This document shows, piece after piece, positions 7,844 through 18,308 of a stretch of 64,000 nt of DNA. The notes under the pieces are model-generated. The model did no database searches and was not told the origin of the DNA. It worked only from the letters and a program-made list of their open reading frames with translations. Within the stretch, counting starts at the first letter, position 1. Every line of letters begins with the position of its first letter. The DNA is from Actinomycetota bacterium (lineage in GTDB: Bacteria; Actinomycetota; Actinomycetes; Propionibacteriales; Propionibacteriaceae). Made by a program: the position numbers and the translations under genes. The DNA lies in NCBI GenBank assembly GCA_020161795.1, contig JAIUOR010000051.1:1-64000 (forward strand), given 5' to 3'.

Positions 7844-10628
7844 CTACTTGGCGACCTTCTTGGTCGCGGCCGAGGCCTTCGTCACCGTGGTGAACCCCGA
7901 CTTCGAGCCCGTCACCTTCACCGTGATGACCTTGCCCTTGTCCTTGGAGACGAGCTTGTAGGTCGCGCTGGTCGCCTTGGCGATCGCCGTTCCCGAACGG
8001 AACCACTGATACTTCAAGGTCACCGGCTGGGGGCCCCACGTGCCGGTCGTGACCGTCAGCGTCTTGCCCACCTTCGCGGTGCCCTTGATCGTTGGGGTGG
8101 GCGAAGTCAACGTGCCGTTGGCAACCTTGGCCGTGACCGCGGACGTCTTCGACACCGTGGTGTAGCCGGTCTTCTTCCCGGTCACCTTCACCGACATCGC
8201 CTTGCCCACATCAGCAGCCTGCAGAACGTACGTCGCCTTGGTCGCACCAGTAATGGCCACACCAGCCCGCAACCACTGATACGCCAACGTCACCGGCGCA
8301 GGCCCCCACGTCCCCGTCGCCGCGGACAGCGTCTGGCCCACCTTCGCGGTACCCGAGATGGTCGGGGTGGCGGTCGTCAGCGACCCAGCGGCCACTGCGG
8401 CCGTAGCGGCAGATGTCTTCACCGCGGGTTCGTAGCCCGTCTTCGAGCCCGTCACGACGACCGAGATCGTCCCACCCAGATCAGCGGGCTGCAGCACATA
8501 CGTCGTCCCGGTCGCACCCGCGGCCGGCGAACCGTCCCGCAACCACTGGTAGGCGAAGCCATCCGGTTGCGGCGACCACGCGCCGGGACCCGCCGTCAGG
8601 GTCGAACCGACCTTGACCGTCCCACTGATCGACGGCGTTCCCGCCGCCAGCGTCCCCTTCGCCACTGCTGCCGTGGCGGCCGAGGTCGCCGTCACCGCGC
8701 TATAGCCGGTTTTGGAGCCGGTGACCCGGACCTTGATCCGCTTGCCCAGCTCGGCTGCCGTGAGGACGTAGCCGGGCGAGGTCGCACCCGTGATCCTGTT
8801 GCCGTCAGCCAACCATTGGTAGGTCAGCGACACATCCTCCGTCCTCCACTCGCCCGGCGTCGCCGTCAGCTCCTCACCGACGGCGGGTGTCCCGGTGATC
8901 GACGGCGTCGCGCTGATCAACTGCTCGGAAGCCCCGAGTATCAGGTCGAGCGAATCGTGGTCCTCGCCGGCAGCCAGCGCGATCGGGGATGCTGCGGCCA
9001 ACGGCACCAACGGTGTAGCTGCCGGGCAGCAATCCGGCGATGGAGTACTCGCCCTGGGCGTCGGTCCGGGTTGACGCGGCCGTCCGGCCCGACTTGCTCA
9101 CGACCTTCACGTGGGTACCCACCACCAGATCCTCAGCGGTGGTGACCGTCCCGGAGACCGAGGCGCCCGCCGGCACCTGGAAGGAGTGGGTGACCGACTC
9201 GCCTTCGGGCACCACGATCCTGTCGGTGGTGTGGGTCAGATCCCCGTAGAAGACCCGCAGGTAGTACTCACCCGGCTGCAGTCGCCGGAAGGTGTAGTTG
9301 CCGTCCCCATCGGTCGGCGCCGAGTTCAGCGGATCCTCGCACTCGGGATCGCCCCCGGCGCAGAGGTCAACCCACTGGTCGGCCAGCGGCCGACCGGCCG
9401 GCGATCCGCTGTAGGTGATCTGGCCCTGGAGCTTCGCGCCGCGCGCCAGCAGCGCGTCCGGCACCTCGTTCGGGCCCTCGGCCACGACGAACTCGGCTGC
9501 GTCCTCCTCGCTGGCGCTGCCCGGGTACCACTGCTCCAAGTGGTCTTCGTCGTAGGGGGAGAAGCGGAGTTTGTAGCTCCCGGGTTCCACCCACTCGAAC
9601 CGGTACCCGCCCTCACCGTCAACGTGGGCGTAGTAGGAGAAGTCATCGTTGTACAGGTACACCTCAACGTCCTGCAACGGCTCGCCCGACCCGGACACCT
9701 TGCCTACGACCGAGGTCATTTCGGGTTCGGGCATCAGTTCGATCTCGCCCAGCGACGAAGACTCGCTGCCCGACAACACGAAGTCGATCGCATCCTCGAA
9801 CAACGAGGCGCCCTGCCACCACTGCTGCTTGTACTTCCGCGGCCAGGAGTAGTCGGTGAAGCTCAGGGTGTAGCTGCCCGGAGCGACTCCACTCAGGACG
9901 AACTCACCGTTCTCGTCGGAGCCCGCGTTGTAGGTCGGGTAGTACTCACCCTCGATGACCAGGCCGACGCCGATGCTGGGGATCGGTTCGCCGGTCGCGT
10001 CGATCAGCGTGCCCGTCACGGTCGCGCCGCGCTGAAGCACGGCATCTCGACCGGTCGTCGTCTCACCGGCGATCACCGAGATGTCGAAGTCCGCGAGATT
10101 CCGACTGGCCTGGTTGTTCCAGTACTGGTGGACATAGTCAGAACCCCAGGGCGCGGAGAAGTGGAGCGTGTAGTCGTCCCCGGCGGGCAGGCCGGAGATC
10201 TCATACTCGCCGTTGCTGTCCGTATAGCCGCTCTTCTGCGTGGCGGACGCCCGGTCGAGGACCTGCACCTCCACTTCCTCGATCGGGAGATCGTCGGCAT
10301 TGGTCACCCGGCCGGACACCGCGCCACCCAGGGCCAACGCGATGTCGCGGACGACCGAGCCGGCGGAGGCGATCGTGAAGGTCTCCGCGGAGCCGGGGCT
10401 GGATGCGCCGCCCAGCCATTGGCTGACGTAGCCGTACCGGCCGGCGATGCTCAGCGTGTACTTCCCGTCCGGCAGGCCGAGCAGCGAATAGGTGCCGTCG
10501 AAGTGGGTGCGTGCGAAGGTGACGTAGTCGGGATAGCCGTCGTCGGCCCACCGGTACAACGTCACATCGACGTTGGCCAGGCCCCCGGCCACACCCGACA
10601 CCGTGCCCGACACCGCGCCGCCACGCAC
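7844..10628 (-). pseudogene. Broken surface protein gene: carboxypeptidase-regulatory-like repeats plus four Ig-like repeats
   Basis: The 5' part (10628 to about 9012) encodes five or six Cna-B/carboxypeptidase-regulatory-like units (for example GAVSGRVTNADD, then GEYEISGLPAGDDYTLHF). The 3' part (about 9010-7844) encodes four Ig-like repeats of about 85 aa (TLAYQWLRAGVAITGATKAT type). The two halves lie in different frames: GLLPGSYTV reads on into nonsense, while LVPLAAAS begins in another frame at the same place, so a single-base indel at about 9010-9016 would restore one protein of about 925 aa. No signal peptide precedes the first repeat; the frame upstream of the GTG at 10628 is not hydrophobic. 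The gene is therefore frameshifted and probably also lacks its export signal. A sequencing error could explain the first defect but not the second. Confidence 0.65.
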
Positions 10629-10732
10629 CCGGTGAGCCCCCCGTCGCAGCGGAGCCAGTGGAGTTGTGACGCCAGGTTCATACGACTTCGTACACCCCGG
10701 AGGCCGGGTATCGGCGCGGTAGGGTCGGGTGC

Positions 10733-11527
10733 ATGATCCTGGGAGCCCACATCGACGCCGCCGACCCGATCGCGGAGACCCTCGCCCGGGGGGCGAACGC
10801 CTGTCAGTTCTTCCTGGGCGACCCGCAGGGGTGGAAGGGCCCGAAGGTGGCCTACCCGGCCGGCGGCGCCGCTCTTAAGGCCGATGCCGAGGCGGCCGGG
10901 ATCACGCTGTTCATCCACTCCCCGTACGTGCTCAACGTCGCCACCACCAACAACCGGATCCGGATTCCGTCGCGCCAGCAGCTGCAGAAGCAACTGACCG
11001 CGGCTGCCGAGATCGGGGCGGCCGGCGTCGTCGTCCATGGTGGCCACGTGCTCGCCGCGGACGATCCGGAGGTCGGCTGGGCGAACTGGCGCAAGGCCGT
11101 CGACGGCCTGGACATCGAGGTGCCGCTGCTGATCGAGAACACCGCCGGCGGCGCCAACGCCATGGCCCGCGGGCTGGAGAAGCTCGACCGGCTGTGGTCG
11201 GCGATCGCCGGATCGCCGAACGCGGACCGGGTCGGGTTCTGCCTCGACACCTGTCATGCCCACGCCGGCGGCGAGGAGTTACTCGGCCTGGTCGATCGGG
11301 TGAAGGCGATCACCGGACGGATCGACCTCGTGCACGCCAACGACTCCCGGGACGCCTTCGACTCCGGTGCCGACCGGCACGCCAACCTCGGCCAGGGCCA
11401 GTGCGACCCGGAGGGATTCGCCGAGGTGGTGCGCACCGCCGGCTCTCCGGTGATCATCGAGACCCCCGGGCCGCTGCCGGCGCACCTGGCCGATCTGGCC
11501 TACCTGCGCACCGTGATGACCTCCTGA
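10733..11527 (+). CDS. nfo: Endonuclease IV (AP endonuclease)
   Basis: Protein of 264 aa, somewhat short of the usual 280 or so. The trinuclear zinc-site residues are visible: HSPYVLN, VVHGGH, IENTAGG, CLDTCHAHAGG, VHANDS, RHANLGQG and VIIETPG. It cuts DNA 5' to abasic sites in base-excision repair. The ATG at 10733 is in a short spacer after the divergent broken surface-protein gene. It stands apart from pta by about 40 nt and may share a transcript with it. Confidence 0.95.
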   Translation: MILGAHIDAADPIAETLARGANACQFFLGDPQGWKGPKVAYPAGGAALKADAEAAGITLFIHSPYVLNVATTNNRIRIPSRQQLQKQLTAAAEIGAAGVVVHGGHVLAADDPEVGWANWRKAVDGLDIEVPLLIENTAGGANAMARGLEKLDRLWSAIAGSPNADRVGFCLDTCHAHAGGEELLGLVDRVKAITGRIDLVHANDSRDAFDSGADRHANLGQGQCDPEGFAEVVRTAGSPVIIETPGPLPAHLADLAYLRTVMTS

Positions 11528-11569
11528 TCACGGCCTCCCGAGTGCTGCCCGAGGCGCTAGCCTGCTGAT

Positions 11570-13627
11570 GTGAAAAGCACTCTCTATCTGGCCGCGCCGG
11601 AAGGCCTGACGGGCAAGTCGATGGTGGCAGTCGGGGTCATGGACGCCCTGCAGCGCGAGGTGTCCTCCGTCGGCGTCTTCCGTCCGATCGTCAACGCCGG
11701 CCGGCGCGACGAGGTGCTGGAGGTGCTGGTCTCCCAGCCGAACATCGTGCAGGAGTACGACGAGGGCGTCGGGGTCACCTACGACGAGGTGCGGGAGGAT
11801 CCCAACGCCGCGCTCCATCAGCTGGTGGAGCGGTTCTCCCGGCTGCGCGATCGCTACGACGCGGTGGTCATCGTGGGTTCGGACTACACCGACGTGACGA
11901 CGCCCACCGAGCTGACGTTCAACGCCCGCGTGGCCGCCAACCTGAACACCCCGGTGCTGCTGGTGGTGAGCGGCAAGAACCGCGGGGCGGAGGAGATCCG
12001 GGCGGCCGCGGAGGCCGGGCTGGCGGAGTTCACCGCCCATCACGCCAAGGTGATCTCGATCATCGCCAACCGGGTCGAACCAGGCCTGCTGGACGAGGTC
12101 CGCGCCACGCTGGGCGAGATCCCCGGCGTGATCGTCGAGGTGCTCCCCTCCGATCGGCTGCTCGCCGCCCCCACCCTGAAGGATCAGTTCGAGGCGGTCG
12201 AGGCGAACCTCGTACTGGGCAATCCCGAACTGATGAGCCGGGAATCCGTCACCCCGCTGGTCGCGGCGATGACCCTGCCGAACGTGCTGGAGCGGCTGAA
12301 GACCGACTCCACCGTGATCGCGCCGGGCGACCGGGCCGAACTGCTGCCGGCCCTGCTGCTGGCCAACGCCTCCGGCTCCTTCCCGCACCTGTCCGGGGTG
12401 ATCCTGGTCGGCGGCTACCCCATCCCCGAGCCGATCACCCGACTGATCTCGACGGTGCGCAACGAACTGCCGATCGGCATGACCCACCTGGGCACCTACA
12501 CCACCGCCGAGCGGCTGTTCGGGCTGGAAGGGGCGATGACCTCCAGCCCCCGGAAGGTGGAGATCGCCCGCCGCATCTTCTCCGAGAACGTCGACAGCGA
12601 GCGACTGCTGGCCACCATGCAGGTGCACCGCTCCAGCGTGGTGACCCCGCTGATGTTCGAGCACCAGCTGATGGAACTGGCCCGTTCGAAGCGCCAGACC
12701 ATCGTGCTGCCCGAGGCCAGCGACGACCGCATCCTGGAGTCGGCGGCGATCCTCACCCGCCGGGGCGTGGCGAACCTGATCCTGCTCGGCGACCCGAACG
12801 CCATCAAGACTCGCGCAACCCACCTGGGCCTGGGCCTCTCCGGCGTCGAGATCGTCGATCCGACCGATCCGGAGCTGCTCGCGCAGTTCGCCGAGGAGTA
12901 CGCCCGGTTGCGCGCCCACAAGGGCGTCACGCTGGAGCAGGCCCGCGAGAAGATGGCCGACCTCTCCTACTTCGGCACGATGATGGTGCACCTGGGGATG
13001 GCGGACGGCATGGTGTCCGGCGCGATCAACACCACCGCCAACACGATCCGGCCGTCGCTGGAGTTCATCAAGACCCGGCCCGGGGTGAGCGTGGTGTCGG
13101 GATCCTTCCTGATGTGCCTGCCGGACCGCGTGGTGGTCTATGCCGACTGTGCGGTGAACCCGAACCCCACCGCCGAGCAATTGGCGGACATCGCGATCTC
13201 GTCGGCGGAGACGGCGGCCAAGTTCGGCATCGAGCCGCGCGTGGCGATGCTCTCGTACTCGACCGGCTCCTCCGGCTCCGGAGCCGATGTGGACAAGGTG
13301 CGCGAGGCGACGGAGATCGTCCGGCAGCGGGCACCGGAGCTGGCTCTGGAGGGTCCGATCCAGTTCGACGCGGCGGTCGACCCGGCCGTGGCGCGGACGA
13401 AGCTGCCCGACTCCCAGGTGGCCGGCAAGGCGACGGTGTTCATCTTCCCCGACCTCAACACCGGCAACAACACCTACAAGGCGGTGCAGCGCTCCGCCAA
13501 CGCGGTGGCGATCGGCCCGGTGCTGCAGGGCCTGAACAAGGCGGTCAACGACCTCTCCCGCGGCGCCCTGGTCGACGACATCGTCAACACCGTCGCCATC
13601 ACCGCCATCCAGGCCCAAGCCGACTGA
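11570..13627 (+). CDS. pta: Phosphate acetyltransferase
   Basis: Protein of 685 aa, the long form of Pta. An N-terminal P-loop-like domain related to BioD (LAAPEGLTGKSMVAVGVMDA), a central DRTGG domain (about 210-330) and the C-terminal PTA/PTB catalytic domain (about 365-685: RQTIVLPEASDDRILES, GMVSGAINTTANTIRP, FPDLNTGNNTYKAVQRS) are all present. It converts acetyl-CoA and phosphate to acetyl phosphate and CoA. GTG start at 11570. The acetate kinase gene follows after 10 nt, forming the standard pta-ackA operon. Confidence 0.97.
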   Translation: MKSTLYLAAPEGLTGKSMVAVGVMDALQREVSSVGVFRPIVNAGRRDEVLEVLVSQPNIVQEYDEGVGVTYDEVREDPNAALHQLVERFSRLRDRYDAVVIVGSDYTDVTTPTELTFNARVAANLNTPVLLVVSGKNRGAEEIRAAAEAGLAEFTAHHAKVISIIANRVEPGLLDEVRATLGEIPGVIVEVLPSDRLLAAPTLKDQFEAVEANLVLGNPELMSRESVTPLVAAMTLPNVLERLKTDSTVIAPGDRAELLPALLLANASGSFPHLSGVILVGGYPIPEPITRLISTVRNELPIGMTHLGTYTTAERLFGLEGAMTSSPRKVEIARRIFSENVDSERLLATMQVHRSSVVTPLMFEHQLMELARSKRQTIVLPEASDDRILESAAILTRRGVANLILLGDPNAIKTRATHLGLGLSGVEIVDPTDPELLAQFAEEYARLRAHKGVTLEQAREKMADLSYFGTMMVHLGMADGMVSGAINTTANTIRPSLEFIKTRPGVSVVSGSFLMCLPDRVVVYADCAVNPNPTAEQLADIAISSAETAAKFGIEPRVAMLSYSTGSSGSGADVDKVREATEIVRQRAPELALEGPIQFDAAVDPAVARTKLPDSQVAGKATVFIFPDLNTGNNTYKAVQRSANAVAIGPVLQGLNKAVNDLSRGALVDDIVNTVAITAIQAQAD

Positions 13628-13637
13628 AGGAGCCCCG

Positions 13638-14825
13638 ATGACCACACCGATCCTGCTGCTGAACTGCGGTTCGAGCTCGATCAAGTACCAGGTGATCGAC
13701 GCCGACAGCGAGGAGGTGATGGCCTCCGGCATCATCCAGCGGATCGGCGAGGAATCCGGCAGCCTCGACCACAAGCTGCCCAACGAGACCGTCCACGTCG
13801 ACCGGGGCTTCCCCAACCACGACCGGGCGCTCACCTACCTGGTGAAGGTCTTCGAAGCGCACGGCCCGGATCTGGCGCTGATCAAGGCGGTCGGTCACCG
13901 CACCGTCCACGGCGGTTCGAAGTTCGCCCACACCACGGTGATCGACGACGCCATGATCGAGACCCTGCACGAACTCAGCCCGCTGGCCCCGCTGCACAAC
14001 CCGCCGGGCATCGCCGGCATCGAGGCGGCCCGCAAGGCGCTGCCGGACATTCCGCACGTCGCGATCTTCGACACCGCCTTCTTCGCCACCCTGCCGGCGG
14101 AGGCCTACACCTACGCGATCGACTCCGAGCTCGCGGCGGAGCACGGCATCCGCAAGTACGGCTTCCACGGCACCTCGCACAGCTACGTCTCGCGCAAGGT
14201 GGCCGAGGTGCTGGGCCGTCCGTACGAGGAGCTGAACCAGATCGTCTGCCACCTGGGTAACGGGGCATCGGTCTCGGCGGTGCAGGGCGGCGTCGCGGTG
14301 GAGGCGTCGATGGGCCTCACCCCGCTGGCCGGCCTGGTGATGGGTACCCGTTCGGGCGATGTCGACCCGGGGCTGCACGCCTTCCTGGGCCGCGAGCTGG
14401 GGATGAGCCTGGATCAGGTCGACACCCTGCTGAACAAGAAGTCCGGGATGCTCGGGCTGGCCGGGGTCACCGACTTCCGCGATCTCAATGAACTGATCGC
14501 CGAGGGAGACGAGCAGGCGCAGCTGGCACTGGACGTCTACTGCCACCGGCTGCTGAGCTACATCGGCGCCTTCCAGGCCGTGCTCGGCCACGTGGACGCA
14601 CTGAGCTTCACCGCCGGGGTCGGTGAGAACGACCCGCTGGTGCGGGCCACCGTCGTCCGCCGGCTGGAGCAACTCGGCTTCTGGCTGGACGAGGAGGCCA
14701 ACGCCGTCCGCTCCCCCGAGCCGCGCGTGATCTCCCGTCCCGGCTCCCCCGTGACCGTCCTGGTCGTCCCCACCAACGAGGAACTCGCCATGGCACGGGA
14801 GACGAGAGCCGCTGTCAGCGGGTGA
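13638..14825 (+). CDS. ackA: Acetate kinase
   Basis: Protein of 395 aa, typical length. It starts with ILLLNCGSSSIKYQV (first phosphate-binding motif) and contains HRTVHGG, FDTAFFATLP, KYGFHGTSHSYVS, CHLGNGASV and the GVGEND motif. It makes ATP from acetyl phosphate, the last step of the acetate branch. An AAGGAG site lies just upstream of the ATG, inside the 10-nt gap after pta. Confidence 0.97.
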   Translation: MTTPILLLNCGSSSIKYQVIDADSEEVMASGIIQRIGEESGSLDHKLPNETVHVDRGFPNHDRALTYLVKVFEAHGPDLALIKAVGHRTVHGGSKFAHTTVIDDAMIETLHELSPLAPLHNPPGIAGIEAARKALPDIPHVAIFDTAFFATLPAEAYTYAIDSELAAEHGIRKYGFHGTSHSYVSRKVAEVLGRPYEELNQIVCHLGNGASVSAVQGGVAVEASMGLTPLAGLVMGTRSGDVDPGLHAFLGRELGMSLDQVDTLLNKKSGMLGLAGVTDFRDLNELIAEGDEQAQLALDVYCHRLLSYIGAFQAVLGHVDALSFTAGVGENDPLVRATVVRRLEQLGFWLDEEANAVRSPEPRVISRPGSPVTVLVVPTNEELAMARETRAAVSG

Positions 14826-14976
14826 AGCGGACCGAGTCCGGAGGCCGACGCGCTTTCCCTGAACCATCGCCATGCTGGGCTGACCCGGTTCGCCAGGCAG
14901 CGGAACCCCGACCGGGCCTCGCCTGGAGAACCCCAGCGCATTAGCATGGACGAACCGGCATATTCAAGGAGGAATC

Positions 14977-15519
14977 ATGCGTAGGTTCTTGATAGGCCTC
15001 ACGGCCACGATGATCACGGTGCTGGGAGCGAGCGGCTGTGGGAACGGCGGACCCGCAGCGACCACAGCACCACCCGGCCCTGAAACGCCCACAGCAGCAG
15101 AGACACCCGCCGTCACCGAATCGACACCGGCTGCTCCGACCGAGTCACCGCAGGCACCCGTCGAAGACTCATGGAAGACCGTGGGAACCCTGAGGTCCAG
15201 CGATCCATCGATGAAGGGCTACGAGGACATCCTGCTCAGCGAGCCCTTCCTCGCCATCGGTGAGGCGCAACTGGTGCTCGAAATGCCGGACGCCGGCGGT
15301 GTCGACGGAGTCCTGCCCGTCGTCATGCCCGCGGAATGGGCGACCGACCCGACGACCATCCTGGGCAAGCTCCTCGACGAGCGGACGATCAACGTCACAC
15401 TGGCCGCGGCCCTCCCACCGGAGCCGCTCGGAAACCTCGACGACACGTATGTGATCATCGTCTTGCGGAGCAGCGTGATCGGCGAAGGGGAGTGGACGGT
15501 TCAGCTGCAGACCCGGTGA
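14977..15519 (+). CDS. Putative lipoprotein of unknown function
   Basis: Protein of 180 aa. A short basic start and hydrophobic helix end in a lipobox-like ASGC at about residue 21. A Thr/Pro/Ala/Glu-rich linker follows (about 25-62), then a small domain of about 115 aa (KTVGTLRSSDPSMKGYEDILLS, ending ...EWTVQLQTR) that I do not recognise. The ATG at 14977 has a strong AAGGAGGA site. It stands alone between ackA and the SDR gene. Confidence 0.8.
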   Translation: MRRFLIGLTATMITVLGASGCGNGGPAATTAPPGPETPTAAETPAVTESTPAAPTESPQAPVEDSWKTVGTLRSSDPSMKGYEDILLSEPFLAIGEAQLVLEMPDAGGVDGVLPVVMPAEWATDPTTILGKLLDERTINVTLAAALPPEPLGNLDDTYVIIVLRSSVIGEGEWTVQLQTR

Positions 15520-15607
15520 CCACGGTCCGCCGATGAGCGATTCCGCGCAGGCGGGAATCTCCGGCCTGGTCGCGGGCCGTCGCGTCCGGCTGCGGTAGGT
15601 TCTCCCC

Positions 15608-16375
15608 ATGGCGACTGCACTTGTCACAGGGGGGACCTCCGGGATCGGCGCGGCGTTCGCTCGCGCGCTGGCTGCGCGGGGGGACGACCTGGTGCTGGTG
15701 GCACGCAATCTGGAGCGGCTCGACGAGCACGCGGCCGAACTGCGCGAGCAGTTCGGGATCGCCGTCGAGGTGATCTCGGCCGATCTCGCGGTGCACGACG
15801 ACGTGATGCGGGTGGCCGCCCGGCTGGAGGACGCGGAGCACCCGATCGACCTGCTGGTGAACAATGCCGGCTTCGGGCTGCACACCAAGCTGCTCGACCC
15901 GAAGGTCGAGATCCACGAGAACGCGATCGACGTGATGATCAAGGCGGTGCTGGTGCTCGGCGGAGCGGCCGGGCGGGCTATGAAGGCCCGCGGGCAGGGC
16001 CGGATCATCAATGTCTCGTCCGCGTCCGGCTGGATCACGCAGGGCAACTACTCCGCGATCAAGGCCTGGGTCCGGGTGTACTCCGAGAGCCTGTCGAACG
16101 AGTTGCACGGCACCGGCGTCACCGTCACTGCGCTCTGCCCCGGCTGGGTACGCACCGAGTTCCACGAACGCGCCGGCATCCGTACCACCGCGCTGCCGTC
16201 GATCGTGTGGATCGACGCCGACCGGCTGGTCGCCGAAGCGCTCCAGGACGCCGACCGCGGCAAGATCATCTCCATCCCCACCAAGCGGTGGAAGTTCGCC
16301 TCCTTCCTTGCTTCGAAGGGGCCGGGCGTGCTGATCCGCAAGGTTTCCCGCATGCTCACCAGCAGCCGGGACTGA
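15608..16375 (+). CDS. Short-chain dehydrogenase/reductase (SDR family)
   Basis: Protein of 255 aa, classical SDR. Cofactor motif TGGTSGIG at residues 7-14, NNAG at about 86, catalytic Ser in INVSSASGW, and the YSAIK active-site Tyr/Lys. The substrate is not predictable; the best guess is an oxidoreductase acting on a lipid or carbonyl compound, given the acyltransferase gene next to it on the same strand. Confidence 0.9.
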   Translation: MATALVTGGTSGIGAAFARALAARGDDLVLVARNLERLDEHAAELREQFGIAVEVISADLAVHDDVMRVAARLEDAEHPIDLLVNNAGFGLHTKLLDPKVEIHENAIDVMIKAVLVLGGAAGRAMKARGQGRIINVSSASGWITQGNYSAIKAWVRVYSESLSNELHGTGVTVTALCPGWVRTEFHERAGIRTTALPSIVWIDADRLVAEALQDADRGKIISIPTKRWKFASFLASKGPGVLIRKVSRMLTSSRD

Positions 16376-16431
16376 CCGGCGCGCCCAAGATGGGTCACAA
16401 TAGCGGGCGAGCATTCAAGAAAGGCGGGGGT

Positions 16432-17262
16432 GTGTCGGACCCCAAACTGAGCAGGTACACCAGCGCCGGACCGGCGGTTGCCCGCATGGTCGCCCAGCAG
16501 TTGGTGATGAAGCCCTACATCTGGTCGGCCGTGCACGTCCACACCCACGGGATGCGGAATCTCGACTCGCTCAAGCCGCCGTTCGTCGCCGTCGCCAACC
16601 ATTCCAGCCACCTGGACGCTCCGCTGATCTACGGCTCCCTGCCGCGCCGGCTCTCCCGCAACCTCTCCAGCGGCGCCGCGGCCGACTACTTCTTCGACAC
16701 CTGGTACAAGTCGCTGCCCACCACGCTGTTCTTCAACTCCTTCCCGGTGCTGCGCCAGGGCCACTCCAACCGCACCGGACGCCGCGGGCTGGCCGGCGAG
16801 CTGTTGAGCGACGGCGTCCCCCTGCTGCTCTTCCCGGAAGGGACCCGGTCGCGCACCGGAGCGATGTCGGGCTTCACCCCCGGCGCCGCCGCCCTGGCCA
16901 TCTCCCGCGACACCCCGGTGCTGCCGATCGCCCTGGTCGGCGCCTACGCCGCCATGCCCTACGGCGCGACCGTGCCGGTGCCCGGCCGTCCCCACGTCCA
17001 CATCGTCTTCGGACGGCCGCTGCGCGCCGCCCCCGGCGAGATCGCACGGCAGTTCTCCGACCGGCTCCATCGCTATGTCGTCGAGATGCACGACACCACC
17101 GCGCGGGCCTACGGCATGCCCACCCAGGCCGATTTCGCCCGGGCCGTCGCGCTGCGGCAGGCCGCCGCCGATGCCGAGAAGGAGCGTCGGACGGCCGTCA
17201 CTCCGTTCACCGGAACATCACCGGGTTCGGCCCCGTCCGCGGCCGAGCCGGAAGGAAACTGA
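16432..17262 (+). CDS. 1-acyl-sn-glycerol-3-phosphate acyltransferase (PlsC family)
   Basis: Protein of 276 aa. The acyltransferase block I appears as NHSSHLDAPL (the NHxxHxD type), and block III as FPEGTRSRTG; block IV has PVLPIALVG. It transfers an acyl chain to lysophosphatidate or a related lysolipid at the membrane. I chose the GTG at 16432, which follows a purine-rich AAGAAAGGCGGGGG; an in-frame ATG at 16390 would add 14 residues without better support. It lies 56 nt after the SDR gene. Confidence 0.88.
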   Translation: MSDPKLSRYTSAGPAVARMVAQQLVMKPYIWSAVHVHTHGMRNLDSLKPPFVAVANHSSHLDAPLIYGSLPRRLSRNLSSGAAADYFFDTWYKSLPTTLFFNSFPVLRQGHSNRTGRRGLAGELLSDGVPLLLFPEGTRSRTGAMSGFTPGAAALAISRDTPVLPIALVGAYAAMPYGATVPVPGRPHVHIVFGRPLRAAPGEIARQFSDRLHRYVVEMHDTTARAYGMPTQADFARAVALRQAAADAEKERRTAVTPFTGTSPGSAPSAAEPEGN

Positions 17263-17293
17263 CGACCGCCGGCGGCGACGTAGGGTTGAGTCC

Positions 17294-18247
17294 ATGAAGT
17301 TTGCGCCCGCGCTGCGGGTCGTCGTCTCGTCGCTGCTCGTCCTGAGCGGCTGCGCCTCCGTGGAGTCACCCGCTCCGAGCCCCGTGCCGGACACACCGGC
17401 TCCGGTGTCACCCTCCAGCGCGCCGACGACCCAGCCACCGGCGCCTGCCAACCCATCGCCGGCGAAGACCACTCCCACACGGACCCAACCGCCCGAGATC
17501 GACGTGGACAGCGTCTGGAACTTCCGCGACGTCGCCGGCAGCGACGCGGGCCTGCCACTGGCCGGCGACGGCCGCATGGCGCGGGGCGTGGTGTACCGGT
17601 CGGGCAAGCTGAAGGGAATGTCCGCTGCCGACAAGCGGGAACTCATCGAGGCCGGGCTGACCGACATCTTCGACCTGCGTACCGACGAGGTCGCCAACCG
17701 CACTCCCGATCCCGCCATCGGGGACGCGGCCTACCACCTGGTGAACATCTACGCCGCCTACTCCTACTCCGATCCGTTCGCGGCCGACGCCGAGCAGGCC
17801 ATGGAGCAGCGCGAAGAGCTCAACCGCGCTTTCGTCTCCGACGCCAAGCAGCGCAAGCGGATCGGCGGCCTGCTCGAGGACATCGCGGAGGCGAACGGCG
17901 CGGTGATCATCCACTGCTCCGAGGGCAAGGACCGCACCGGCTGGGTCTCGGCCGTGCTGCAGCTGATCGCGGGCGTGGACGAGGCGACGATCATGGACGA
18001 GTACCTGCTCTCGAACGAACTCCGCGCGAAGCTCGTCGATGCCGATGTCGCGAAGGTGCGCAAGGCGAAGGGCAGGAATGCGGCCGAGATCTGGCGCGCC
18101 CGGCTCGCCGTCCACGAGCGGTACCTGCTGGCCGGTCTGGACGAGCTGACCACCCGCTACGGCGACCTCGAGGGATACCTCACCGACGGGCTGGGCCTCT
18201 CCCGGCCGACCATCGACGCACTGCGCGAGAAGCTGGTGCTTCGGTAG
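17294..18247 (+). CDS. Lipoprotein tyrosine phosphatase (PtpB/DSP-like)
   Basis: Protein of 317 aa. Residues 1-20 are a lipoprotein signal ending in LSGC, followed by a Pro/Ser/Thr linker (about 25-70). The phosphatase domain covers about 75-317: NFRDVAGSDAG entry motif, YRSGKL, and the P-loop HCSEGKDRTG (HCxxGxxR with the Lys-Asp-Arg form typical of bacterial PtpB-like enzymes). Predicted to act outside the membrane on phosphotyrosine or phospholipid head groups. Confidence 0.88.
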   Translation: MKFAPALRVVVSSLLVLSGCASVESPAPSPVPDTPAPVSPSSAPTTQPPAPANPSPAKTTPTRTQPPEIDVDSVWNFRDVAGSDAGLPLAGDGRMARGVVYRSGKLKGMSAADKRELIEAGLTDIFDLRTDEVANRTPDPAIGDAAYHLVNIYAAYSYSDPFAADAEQAMEQREELNRAFVSDAKQRKRIGGLLEDIAEANGAVIIHCSEGKDRTGWVSAVLQLIAGVDEATIMDEYLLSNELRAKLVDADVAKVRKAKGRNAAEIWRARLAVHERYLLAGLDELTTRYGDLEGYLTDGLGLSRPTIDALREKLVLR

Positions 18248-18308
18248 ACGTCCGGACCTCCGCACGGCGCATCGACGCCAGATGCGACGGCGACTCGATC
18301 CAGTTCAC

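Noticed and set aside
9111-10736. Plus-strand frame opposite the Cna-B-like repeats
   Set aside because: Shadow of the repeats; no recognisable domain or ribosome-binding site.
11528-13834. 768-codon open frame opposite pta
   Set aside because: It mirrors the codon pattern of pta and ackA, has His/Gly/Arg-rich low-complexity text and no domain; pta on the other strand is certain.
18268-18286. Weak hairpin (CGCATC/GATGCG) between the phosphatase and YhgE gene ends
   Set aside because: Six base pairs with a seven-base loop and no T-run are too weak to call a terminator.
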